DNA of 64,000 nucleotides from Flammeovirga sp. SJP92 (GTDB taxonomy: Bacteria > Bacteroidota > Bacteroidia > Cytophagales > Flammeovirgaceae): the NCBI RefSeq assembly GCF_001583495.1, contig NZ_LQAQ01000032.1, forward strand, positions 111,585 to 175,584, given 5' to 3'. The position numbers and the translations under genes are program-made. This document shows, in pieces, positions 45,287-53,629 of the stretch. The notes below the pieces were generated by a model, which saw only the letters and a list, made by a program, of their open reading frames with translations, was not told the DNA's origin and did not search any database. Numbering within the stretch: the first letter of the stretch is position 1; the number at the start of each line of letters is the position of its first letter.

Positions 45287-46963
45287 TGATGTTCCAATCC
45301 AGAGGTTTTGATTTTCATCTTCATAAATACTTTGAATGATATTTCCTGAGATGCTTGTCGTATCCGACGTAGAATTTAAAAACCTTTTAAAGGTTCCTTT
45401 CTGACTGTCAAACAGATTCAACCCCTTCATGGTACCTACCCAAATTTCATTTCTAGAATCTTTAAAAACTTGTTTTACTCTATTATCAGAAAGGGTATTT
45501 TCATTGGCTCCATTTTGATAATTGACAAACTTTTTTGTGATGGTATTGTAGATATCCAAACCATGATGTGCATGCCCAATATACAGATCGTCCTGCTCTT
45601 TCAACAGTGCATAAATCGACTCTGACTTTAAACTGTTGGGGTTGTTTGGATCAGGTCTGTAGCTTTTGAAAGTACCTTTCTTTTTATCGAAATAATTTAG
45701 TCCGTCTAATGTTCCTACCCACAAAAAACCTGGTTTGTCTTCTGTGATGCAAAAAATATAATCATTACTTAAACTGTTCTTATCGTTCTTATTGGCTTCA
45801 TAATGCTCAAAAGTGTGAGTGTTTGCATCAAACCTGCTTAGCGTTCCTCCCACTTTTGTACCGATCCAAATCTCCCCTTCAGAATCTTGATACATGGATC
45901 TTACCCTATTGTTTCTCAATCCATTATCAAGATAGTTATCATCAATAGTATTAAAAGGCTTTCTGTTTTTATCAAAAATATTGACACCTGCATCCAAAGT
46001 TCCCAACCAAATATTCCCATATTGATCTTCTAGCCAACTTGTGATTGTATTACTGTTGATACCTCTCTTTTGGTATTTATTGTATCTGAGCGTATTGATT
46101 TCTCCATTCTTTTTCCTCAAAACAACACCCACATCTCTTACGCCTAACCATCTGTTACCTTCTGAATCGATTTGCAGAATACTGGTATTTCCTTTGAGGC
46201 CAAATGGAATTTTTTCTTCTTCAATAATAAAGTCTGATGACAATAGATAATACTCATCATAATCATGGTTAACGGCGATCAAAACTGAAGCATCTTCCTT
46301 CAAAGTCAAACTATTGATACTGCTTCCTTGTAAGAAAATGTAGTTATTCGCATTAGAGGAGCTACTGAGTATTTCAAGTCCTTTGATGCTTCCCACCATA
46401 ATTCCCCATTGTGGGTGCTCCAATAAACTTTGGATCTGATTACTGATAATGGAAGAAGGGTTGTTTTTATCGTGAACATAATGTTTGATCAAATTGAACT
46501 GAGCGTCCAAACAATACAAACCATTACCGTAAGTTCCCACCCAAATATTCTGCTGTGCATCAATCAAAATAGCTGTTACCATCAACGGTATATCATCTTC
46601 TTTCTCTAAAGCTACTCTAGTGATTTTATAAGTCGTAAGGTCCAGTTTATTTAATCCCTCTTGGGTTCCGATCCATAAATTATCATGTTTGTCTTCCGCC
46701 AAAACGGTCACCATATTATTACTCAATGTTGCAGTATCGGAGGTTGAGTTTGTAAACGATTGGAAGTTATACCCATCATATTTTGACAAACCGCCATTAG
46801 TCCCCAGCCAAATCAGTCCATTCGCATCTTCATAAATGGTATTGACATAGTTAGAAATCAATCCATCCTTGATGGAAAGATGACGAAATTCTATTGGAGT
46901 TTTATTCGCAAATACAGATGTTACAAAAGCATTAAAAAGTAAAAAAAGTAATAGTAATCTCAT
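45185..46963 (-). CDS. Hybrid two-component regulator, N-terminal sensor fragment
   Basis: 592 residues. Signal peptide MRLLLLFLLFNAFVTSVFAN, then about ten to twelve Reg_prop propeller repeats, each with the 'D..G.IW.GT..GL..YD' core (for example ANGLIWLGTNGGLSKYDGYN, KHDNLWIGTQEGLNKLDL, YGNIWLGTLDAGVNIFDK, SEGEIWIGTKVGGTLSRF). These are the periplasmic ligand-binding blades. The frame ends at a TAG created where duplicated unit 2 meets unit 1. If translated alone it would be a soluble periplasmic propeller without kinase, possibly able to bind ligand but not to signal. Confidence 0.82.
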   Translation of the reverse strand: MRLLLLFLLFNAFVTSVFANKTPIEFRHLSIKDGLISNYVNTIYEDANGLIWLGTNGGLSKYDGYNFQSFTNSTSDTATLSNNMVTVLAEDKHDNLWIGTQEGLNKLDLTTYKITRVALEKEDDIPLMVTAILIDAQQNIWVGTYGNGLYCLDAQFNLIKHYVHDKNNPSSIISNQIQSLLEHPQWGIMVGSIKGLEILSSSSNANNYIFLQGSSINSLTLKEDASVLIAVNHDYDEYYLLSSDFIIEEEKIPFGLKGNTSILQIDSEGNRWLGVRDVGVVLRKKNGEINTLRYNKYQKRGINSNTITSWLEDQYGNIWLGTLDAGVNIFDKNRKPFNTIDDNYLDNGLRNNRVRSMYQDSEGEIWIGTKVGGTLSRFDANTHTFEHYEANKNDKNSLSNDYIFCITEDKPGFLWVGTLDGLNYFDKKKGTFKSYRPDPNNPNSLKSESIYALLKEQDDLYIGHAHHGLDIYNTITKKFVNYQNGANENTLSDNRVKQVFKDSRNEIWVGTMKGLNLFDSQKGTFKRFLNSTSDTTSISGNIIQSIYEDENQNLWIGTSLGLNKYDPETNSFISYTKKNGLAGNSIKGVLGD

Positions 46964-47169
46964 ATAAAAAAATCAGGTTAATCTTAAAAAGTGTAGCAGA
47001 TCATTCCATTATATCTCACTTATTTTGAAGGGGAGATTTCCTTTTTGTATTATAAATATGATAAAAAAGTGATAACTATTAAAATGGAAATGGGATGTAC
47101 TTCTTAAAACTTTAAGTTTTGGGGCTTAAATTAATGTATCTTCAAAACTAATTGTGTAGAATACCTACA

Positions 47170-47233
47170 GGCACGAATGTGAAGCCTAAGCATCATTCGT
47201 GCCCTATAGGTCAACAGAAATCTTCTGTTTTCT
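47170..47233 (+). repeat. Two-hairpin palindromic repeat, copy C
   Basis: Hairpin 1 is a perfect 10-bp stem GGCACGAATG (47170-47179) with CATTCGTGCC (47194-47203). Hairpin 2 is AGAA (47216-47219) with TTCT (47230-47233), a decayed form of AGAAATC/GATTTCT. It lies between the GH95 operon end and the hybrid regulator start. Confidence 0.7.
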
Positions 47234-47283
47234 AAAGCTTACAACTTTCTTAATAACGAATGAAATAGACTTTGGACTTCATT

Positions 47284-49767
47284 CTAAAGTTTTGAAAAAG
47301 ATTTAAGATTCAATTGTAAAGGAACACCCGCTTTCAATTCTTTTTCGATGGAAGAATTGGCATAACGTAGTTTCACTTTTTGATTGAACTTTGATTTTAA
47401 AGTGATCTCCAAAAGCTTTCCATCTTTCCACTTTAGATCTACTTCCACATTTCCACGAGCTTTTAAACCTGATATACTCCCCGAACTCCACGCCTCTGGC
47501 AATGCTGGTAAAAGGTGAATTTCACTTGTATGGCTTTGCAATAGCATTTCTGCCACACCTGCAGTATAACCGAAATTACCATCGATCTGAAATGGTGGAT
47601 GTGCATCAAATAAGTTGGCATATAGACCGCCATGTTTTTGTTCCTTTGAGGCATCCACAAAACGGAATAAGTTATTGATGATTTTATAAGCGTGATTACC
47701 ATCAAACATTCTTGCCCAGAAATTAATCTTCCATCCCATACTCCAGCCTGTCGCCTCATCTCCTCTTAATTCTAAGGTCTTTCTCACGGCTTTGTACAAA
47801 TCTGGCGTTTCATTTTTTGTAATCTGATTGCCAGGGTGAAATCCATAAAGGTGTGATAAATGTCTATGGTGCTCGTTCGTCTCCTTAAAATCCATTTGCC
47901 ATTCCTGAAGCTGTCCTTTTGCCCCTATTTTATAAGGTAAAAGTTGCTTATATTTTTGTCTTAATTCTGCTCTGAAATCAGGATCTATATTCAATATTTC
48001 AGAAACTTGAATTACCCTTTCAAAATTTTCTTTGATGATGGCCATATCCATAGTACAACCTTCACTCGCCGAAGCCGTTTTTCCATCAGCATAATAAAAA
48101 GAATTCTCTGGTGATGTACCCACCGGAGTTACCAAATAACCCTCCTTATTTTCTACTAACCAATCCGCATAAAATTGAGAAGCTCCTTTTAACAATGGAT
48201 AAGCCTCTTCTCTTAAAAATGTAGTATCAGCAGTGAAGGCATAATGTTCCCATAAATGACTCGTCAACCAACCCGCACCCAATGGCCAAAATGAATATTG
48301 GACGGCATTATCGGCAGGGTAAGAAGTCCTCCAAATATCTGTATTGTGATGGGCTACCCAACCTGATAAACCATACATTTTTCGGGCGGTCTCTTTGCCT
48401 GTGATGGCTAATTCTTTGGTCAATCTGAAAATTGGTTCATGACACTCTGATAAATTTGTCACTTCAGCGGGCCAATAATTCATCTGTGCATTGATGTTCA
48501 TGGTATAAGCCGAGTTCCAAAACGGAATCTGCATATCATTCCAAATTCCTTGAAGATTTAGAGGTTGTCCTCCTTTTCTTGAACCTGAGATCATTAAGTA
48601 TCGTCCATATTGAAAAAGTAACGCATTAAGTGCCGGATCATGATTCGTTGCATACTCCTCAAGACGATGTTTTGTCGTTTTGCCTTTGCTGTCTACATCA
48701 CTTTCAAGTTGAAAAGAAACTCTATCAAATAAGTTTTTATAATCTTTGCAATGTGTTTTCTTTATCTCTTCAAATGTTTTATTTGAAAGGTGTCTGAGGG
48801 TGGTCCTATTCAATGCAGATGGATTGATACCATTTCTTGAAGGACTTCTGTCAAAACCATTAAAACTTGTAGACATCGCTAACAACAATACCACTTCATC
48901 AGCACCAGTGACTGATAATCCTTTTGAAGTAGAAGTAATTTCTCCCCCTTGATTTCTCACTTCCAAGCGTGCCTCAAACCACATTCCTTTCCCATCGACC
49001 TCATTCCCATAAAGCACCTGCTTTGCTATTTCTTTCCTGCTTCCATCAGCATTATAAATCTCTGGATACTTGTGGTCATCACCATTTCTCTCCACATTTT
49101 CTAAGGTTCTCCTCAACACAAAACCTGGCGCTTGACCTTTGAAAATAAGCGTATTGCCTTCCACTTCCACTTTACATTGTGGATGTACAGCTTCAAAATG
49201 TGTTTTGAAATTGATGGATTTACGCTGACTTGCACTTAATTTTATGGCGATCACTTGATTAGGATGACTTGCCAATGTCTCTCTTTTGTATTCAACTCCT
49301 TCTTTTTGATAAGAGACATGAGAAATGGCCTCTGAAATATTTAAATCTCTTTTATAATTTGAGATTTCTCCTTCGCCAAAATTAAACTTCAAATCTGCAA
49401 AAGGCTGATAACTTTGATGTAAACGACCAAGCCATTCTTTAGCCATAATTTTCTCTGCCTCTTTGTATTGTTGTGCATTAATCAGCTCCCTCACTTCTTG
49501 GAAAGTGGGCTGAATATTGGTGCCTTTATAATTGGAAGAAGGCTCACCAGAATAAAGTGTATTCTCATTTAATTGATAATGTTCTTCCAGTGCCCCACCA
49601 TAAATCATTGCCCCTTGTCTACCGTTTCCAATGGGTAAAGCTTCCGTCCAAGTTGTAGCCGGATGATTGTAACTTAATAGTAAATCTTCCTCTTCTTCCA
49701 AACTCGTTGAACACGCACTGAATAATAAAAGAAAGGAGATAAGTAGTGTTTGTTTCGTTTGTTTCAT
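47284..49767 (-). CDS. GH95 family alpha-L-fucosidase/alpha-L-galactosidase, lipoprotein
   Basis: 827 residues; the signal peptide ends in lipobox LLFSAC (Cys19). N-terminal beta-sandwich: YNHPATTWTEALPIGNGRQG (about 33-52), the GH95 opening with NGRxGAM. The (alpha/alpha) barrel has PLNLQGIWNDMQIPFWNSAY, MNINAQMNYWPAE (Asn pair in the active site), TPVGTSPENSF (about 548-558, catalytic Glu) and FQIDGNFGYTAGVAEML (about 725-741, catalytic Asp). It ends LLPALPEAWSSGSISGLKARG. The enzyme inverts and releases alpha-1,2-linked L-fucose or, in algal loci, L-galactose. It is the last gene of a three-gene operon (52080, 49773, 47284) with 5-12 bp gaps. Confidence 0.92.
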   Translation of the reverse strand: MKQTKQTLLISFLLLFSACSTSLEEEEDLLLSYNHPATTWTEALPIGNGRQGAMIYGGALEEHYQLNENTLYSGEPSSNYKGTNIQPTFQEVRELINAQQYKEAEKIMAKEWLGRLHQSYQPFADLKFNFGEGEISNYKRDLNISEAISHVSYQKEGVEYKRETLASHPNQVIAIKLSASQRKSINFKTHFEAVHPQCKVEVEGNTLIFKGQAPGFVLRRTLENVERNGDDHKYPEIYNADGSRKEIAKQVLYGNEVDGKGMWFEARLEVRNQGGEITSTSKGLSVTGADEVVLLLAMSTSFNGFDRSPSRNGINPSALNRTTLRHLSNKTFEEIKKTHCKDYKNLFDRVSFQLESDVDSKGKTTKHRLEEYATNHDPALNALLFQYGRYLMISGSRKGGQPLNLQGIWNDMQIPFWNSAYTMNINAQMNYWPAEVTNLSECHEPIFRLTKELAITGKETARKMYGLSGWVAHHNTDIWRTSYPADNAVQYSFWPLGAGWLTSHLWEHYAFTADTTFLREEAYPLLKGASQFYADWLVENKEGYLVTPVGTSPENSFYYADGKTASASEGCTMDMAIIKENFERVIQVSEILNIDPDFRAELRQKYKQLLPYKIGAKGQLQEWQMDFKETNEHHRHLSHLYGFHPGNQITKNETPDLYKAVRKTLELRGDEATGWSMGWKINFWARMFDGNHAYKIINNLFRFVDASKEQKHGGLYANLFDAHPPFQIDGNFGYTAGVAEMLLQSHTSEIHLLPALPEAWSSGSISGLKARGNVEVDLKWKDGKLLEITLKSKFNQKVKLRYANSSIEKELKAGVPLQLNLKSFSKL

Positions 49768-49772
49768 CGGTA

Positions 49773-52067
49773 CTATTTTAATGCTTTATATTCCAAAATT
49801 GGAGCTTCTAACAATGGCTTTCTCTTCGTGTGTTTTTTGACTCCAAAATAGTTGGCTTTACCTTCAGGATGCGGAATTGATTTCAAGATAGGTTTTATTT
49901 TTGGAGTGATACCCAATGTCACTTTTTCCCCTTTTTTAAGAGAAATACGAAACTCTCCCTCTTTCACTTTTTCAATTTTGAACTGCTTCCCTTTACTTAT
50001 TTGAAAAGCGTTTTCCCAACCAGGAATTTTAAGTACACACTCCTTTCCTGCAAGGCTTTTCACCTCCACCCATTTTATCTCTTTTTCTTGGAGAGACGCA
50101 CTCACTTCAAAACCTCCTTGTGCTAGTAAATTGGAGAAAGATGCTTCTTCCCATTTTTCTGGAATAGCAGGAAAAACCCTAACTTTTCCTCCCCAACTTT
50201 GAAGGCTATATTCCATGATGGATGAGGCCCCACTTAAGGGTGTTTCAATCACAGGATTACTGCCTTCCATATAAAAAGTATTGGGTAGAAAATGAGCTCT
50301 ACCAATTTCTGCATCTAAAAAAGTTTGCATAATCGCCTCTGCTTCATTGCCCATACCCAATGCGGAATATAATGAGGATGCTCCCGTAAATGAATACCCT
50401 GCCAATGCTTTTCCATCATCAATATGATGCCAATGCAAAACTGATTTCACTACTAAATCTCGGTCTTTTTCACTGTCAGGGTCCAACTGAAATAAAGGAT
50501 ACAATGCCAATAAATGAGAGTAATGACGGTGCGACATATCTACAGGCTGATCACTGCCTATCATCAATCCGTTTTCATCCGTTGGGTAATCAATGAGGTC
50601 GTTTAAAATCCCTTTCCAATGTGTTATTAACTCAGCATTGGCATTAAACTGTTGACTTAAAGCAATTGATTCATTCAGTAGCCATCTTAGTACTGCTAGA
50701 TTATAATTGGTGTTATGAAATGATTTAAATCCTTTATACTCAGGCGAACCCATGGGCGTCAGTTCATATTTCCCTTCATCATTTTGAATCAATTTATCCT
50801 CATATTTTTTGATGATTCGTTTGGCTTTAGGCAACCATTTTTCAAGAAGTGCTTCATCATCTCCTTGATAATCAAAATACAGCCAATAGTTGTGCAGTGC
50901 CCAACCGTAATCACCTAAGCTTTTTCCGGTTCTATTTCTCATAATCCATTCAAACTGATCATCAATCAACTCAATGTAATTGTAAGCGATATCTTGATGG
51001 TTACTGGTATTGAAAGGCCAATACGTCAATTGTACATTCAGATTCCACCACAACCCAGGCCATGAAGTATTTTTAAAATATACTCCATTCAAATCCAAGG
51101 CAGGTCCACCAACTCTGGAACAGGTAGCGAGTTTATACAATTGAATCCAATAAAACGATTCCATTCTATTGTCGGGCATTGATAAAAATGATTTTTGATA
51201 AAAGGAATGCCACCATTTTCTTGTTGCCTTCTCTAGTTTTTTCACCCCAAGCTCAACCCCTTTTTGAATTTCCTTCACCGCTACTTTCTCTGAGATGTTG
51301 GAAGCCGGCACTTCATTGGCGGTCGTTAAAAATAATGTTGTCTTAGCCCCTTTCTTTTCAGCCTTCCATGCTGTTGCATAATCACCTCCAGCTTCTAATT
51401 TTTGTACACAAACATTGACTCCATCAATGACTTTTTGTTCGGGTAAATGTGGATTAAATTGATAATCATCTTTATACCTTTCATACATCAAATGGGCTCT
51501 CGGGCATGACGGATCACCGGGTAGCCACTCATATTTAATAGGACATTCTTTTCCTTCTTTTTGCTCTGAAGAAGTTAATTCTATGATTTGAAGCATCTCA
51601 TCATAAGCCGTAAAAGCTCTAAAATCGATTTGCCCTAAATCTGTATAAATCGTACCCCTCACTTCTGCATTCCAAAGGTCTTGACGTAATGAGGCATTGA
51701 GGATTTTTCCTTCGGGACGAATGACCATTTTCCCAATATCAAGTCTTGAAAAATCCAATAAATTGGCCCCGTCTATTCCCATTGAAGTTTTCTTATCGGG
51801 TGCTTTTCTATGATCGGTTACATCTTGACGACCAATATGAAAATTAAAGCGGTTTTCATCTAATTTTGCATACATCATCATGCCTAGCTGTCCATTCCCT
51901 ACAAAGGCCCCTTCTGCCCATTGTGAAGGAATTTCCTCCCAAATCAAATCATGTTGTGCCATAAATGATGGCCAGTCAATTTTGCTTTTTACTTGTGCCC
52001 TAACTAAGCCTGTTTTGAAAAAAAATAGGGCTAAGATTAATATGTAATAGTGCTTTTTAAAGTGCAT
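49773..52067 (-). CDS. GH95-like (alpha/alpha)-barrel glycosidase
   Basis: 764 residues with signal peptide ending GLVRAQ. WAEGAFVGNGQLGMMMYAKL (about 50-69) parallels the N-terminal 'A.P.GNG..GAM.' strand of GH95. The barrel has GPALDLNGVYFKNTSWPGLW, WNLNVQLTYWPFNTSNHQD, ELTPMGSPEYKGF (in place of TPxxSPEN) and DMSHRHYSHLLALYPLF. The C-terminal part ends SIMEYSLQSWGGKVRVFPAI. It is a distant member or sister of GH95 with a changed catalytic environment, so the substrate may differ from fucose. It sits between the beta-propeller glycosidase (12 bp) and GH95 (5 bp) in one operon, suggesting sequential action on the same side chain. Confidence 0.75.
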   Translation of the reverse strand: MHFKKHYYILILALFFFKTGLVRAQVKSKIDWPSFMAQHDLIWEEIPSQWAEGAFVGNGQLGMMMYAKLDENRFNFHIGRQDVTDHRKAPDKKTSMGIDGANLLDFSRLDIGKMVIRPEGKILNASLRQDLWNAEVRGTIYTDLGQIDFRAFTAYDEMLQIIELTSSEQKEGKECPIKYEWLPGDPSCPRAHLMYERYKDDYQFNPHLPEQKVIDGVNVCVQKLEAGGDYATAWKAEKKGAKTTLFLTTANEVPASNISEKVAVKEIQKGVELGVKKLEKATRKWWHSFYQKSFLSMPDNRMESFYWIQLYKLATCSRVGGPALDLNGVYFKNTSWPGLWWNLNVQLTYWPFNTSNHQDIAYNYIELIDDQFEWIMRNRTGKSLGDYGWALHNYWLYFDYQGDDEALLEKWLPKAKRIIKKYEDKLIQNDEGKYELTPMGSPEYKGFKSFHNTNYNLAVLRWLLNESIALSQQFNANAELITHWKGILNDLIDYPTDENGLMIGSDQPVDMSHRHYSHLLALYPLFQLDPDSEKDRDLVVKSVLHWHHIDDGKALAGYSFTGASSLYSALGMGNEAEAIMQTFLDAEIGRAHFLPNTFYMEGSNPVIETPLSGASSIMEYSLQSWGGKVRVFPAIPEKWEEASFSNLLAQGGFEVSASLQEKEIKWVEVKSLAGKECVLKIPGWENAFQISKGKQFKIEKVKEGEFRISLKKGEKVTLGITPKIKPILKSIPHPEGKANYFGVKKHTKRKPLLEAPILEYKALK

Positions 52068-52079
52068 GGTCTTCGTTTT

Positions 52080-53189
52080 TTATTTGATTGTATCGTTTAA
52101 TTTTATCACCATATTCCAAGTTTTCGAACCATTTGAAAATCCACCTTTTCCGTCCATCGTTGCAAAGAAAATATGCGTTGGTTTTCCATTCTCTACAAAT
52201 ACAAAAGGCCTTTCTAGTTGCCCTTGTTGTTGTACCTTTCCATTACTCCAAGTGACATTACGAGTATAAGCCAATGGGTTTTTATCTAATTTCCAATGCA
52301 TACCATCTTTAGAGTGAGCGAGTATTCCTCCATGATGATGATTGACAATCTTTCCTCTCATATCTTTTGCAATCATATGATAACCGTTCTCATCGCTCCA
52401 AAGGTGAGGGTCCTCTACTTCACCAAATTTATCTTTAGAAAAAATCGGCTGTTCACTGATCGTATAGGGTCCATGGTATATTTTAGCAGTTGCAACACCA
52501 ATAAATTGATCTGTATGAGTCAGTTCATCCTCTTGGTAACTTCTCCCCTTAAATAACAAAATCACTGTCCCATCCTCCTTTATTAGTGGAGAAGGGTTAG
52601 AAGTCAAGAAACTATAATAAGAATTTGGTTTTACGTCAATAATAGGGTGGTCTAACCTTTTCCACGGTCCATATGGACTTTTTGAAGTCGCAACACCTAC
52701 TCTTTTCCCCCACCTGCCTGCAATACACCACTTACTTGATAAAGTCAGCTGATCTGCATTCTCTTCAGAGACATCTTCAAAAGGATGAGTAGACCCCATG
52801 TAGAATAAGAGAAATTCATCCTTGTACTTTACAATTTTAGGATTATGACATGATCTCCCATCCCAATATTGAGCACCTCTGGCACCCAATGCAACCTCTT
52901 GAAATTTATATGGACCTTCCGGCTTGTCTGACACCGCATGTACAATTTCCGAAGCGATCATCCATCCAGGATGAAATTTTAAGTATTTAGGCCACCTTGA
53001 TGCATACATATGATATTGGCCATCTTCACCTTTGATAACAGAACTTCCCCAAACCCAATAATCATCCATTTCTAATCCTCCATCCACAGGTGCTACTCCT
53101 AAATTATTATAGATACTATTTTGACCATTTATGGGTGCTATGGCTGTTAAAAAAAGAACTATAATTAAGTAGTGTATTTTTTGGATCAT
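52080..53189 (-). CDS. Secreted beta-propeller glycosidase, family uncertain
   Basis: 369 residues with signal peptide MIQKIHYLIIVLFLTAIAPINGQ. Blade-like repeats of the five-bladed propeller clans (GH43/GH32/GH117-like) are visible: DDYWVWGSSVIKGEDGQYHMY, CHNPKIVKYKDEFLLFYMGS, TSNPSPLIKEDGTVILLFKG, VEDPHLWSDENGYHMIAKD, QLERPFVFVENGKPTHIFFA (each quoted block is one strand pair). The acidic residues in VEDPHLW and QLERPF are good candidates for base and acid. I cannot place it in a numbered family. It is the first gene of the GH95 operon, so it probably removes a terminal or side-chain sugar from the same glycan. Confidence 0.72.
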   Translation of the reverse strand: MIQKIHYLIIVLFLTAIAPINGQNSIYNNLGVAPVDGGLEMDDYWVWGSSVIKGEDGQYHMYASRWPKYLKFHPGWMIASEIVHAVSDKPEGPYKFQEVALGARGAQYWDGRSCHNPKIVKYKDEFLLFYMGSTHPFEDVSEENADQLTLSSKWCIAGRWGKRVGVATSKSPYGPWKRLDHPIIDVKPNSYYSFLTSNPSPLIKEDGTVILLFKGRSYQEDELTHTDQFIGVATAKIYHGPYTISEQPIFSKDKFGEVEDPHLWSDENGYHMIAKDMRGKIVNHHHGGILAHSKDGMHWKLDKNPLAYTRNVTWSNGKVQQQGQLERPFVFVENGKPTHIFFATMDGKGGFSNGSKTWNMVIKLNDTIK

Positions 53190-53245
53190 AAGCGTTGAAA
53201 TTGATATCTAAATTTGAATTGGTACACTGTAAACGAAGTTATCGT

Positions 53246-53579
53246 CAACTTTCAATCGATCTTTCCTCAAGACTTTTATGTTCTACTTCCAAGCTACCTT
53301 CTTCTTCATTTTTGTCTTAACACAAAAACGAAGCAAAAAAGTCAAGGCTTTGAAGTCAAAAGCTAAATTCCATTCCTCTCGCCTAAATGATTTTAAACTC
53401 GCTAAAGCTCAAACAAGAAAATCATTTTTAACGGCTCAATACATGAAATTCTTAACGCTTTTCCCTTCAAGGCCGGGGGAGCACTACCAACCGGTTTAGG
53501 TAGAAAGTCCCCTGGCGCGAATGTTAAGCGTAAGCGTCATTCGTGTCCAACAGATCATCAGAAATCTCCTGATTTCTAA
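53246..53579 (+). repeat. Composite intergenic repeat, copy B
   Basis: Left part matches copy A (42242), including CTTCTTCATTTTTGTCTTAA and ACAAAAACGAAGCAAAAAAG; an extra stretch of about 110 bp (53355-53468) is absent from A. The right part is a well-preserved two-hairpin unit: GGCGCGAATG (53514-53523) with CATTCGTGTC (53538-53547), loop TTAAGCGTAAGCGT; then AGAAATC/GATTTCT (53560-53577). It lies between the beta-propeller operon and the PL38-like gene. A 73-codon plus-strand frame through it is not a gene. Confidence 0.7.
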
Positions 53580-53629
53580 TTGCGATAATTTAGTTTACAG
53601 TGTACTTTGTATGTAACAACTGATAAATC

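Larger units (their letters stand above)
42858..46963 (-). pseudogene. Hybrid two-component system regulator split by a 98-bp tandem duplication
   Basis: Two consecutive reading frames are halves of one gene. A 98-bp segment (45091-45188) is repeated exactly at 45189-45286; 98 is not a multiple of three, so the second pass shifts the frame and meets a TAG at once. Both halves share GLAGNSIKGVLGD at the break. Removing one repeat restores a 1335-residue protein with signal peptide, Reg_prop beta-propeller repeats, Y_Y_Y domain, transmembrane helix, HisKA, HATPase, receiver and AraC-type HTH domains: a classical hybrid two-component system that senses oligosaccharides in the periplasm and activates a polysaccharide locus. 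It is either a real, possibly reversible inactivation or an assembly artefact. Confidence 0.85.

Noticed and set aside
53278..53499. 73-codon plus-strand frame in the gap before the PL38-like gene
   Set aside because: It overlaps composite repeat copy B and has no conserved features; the matching region of copy A does not keep the frame.
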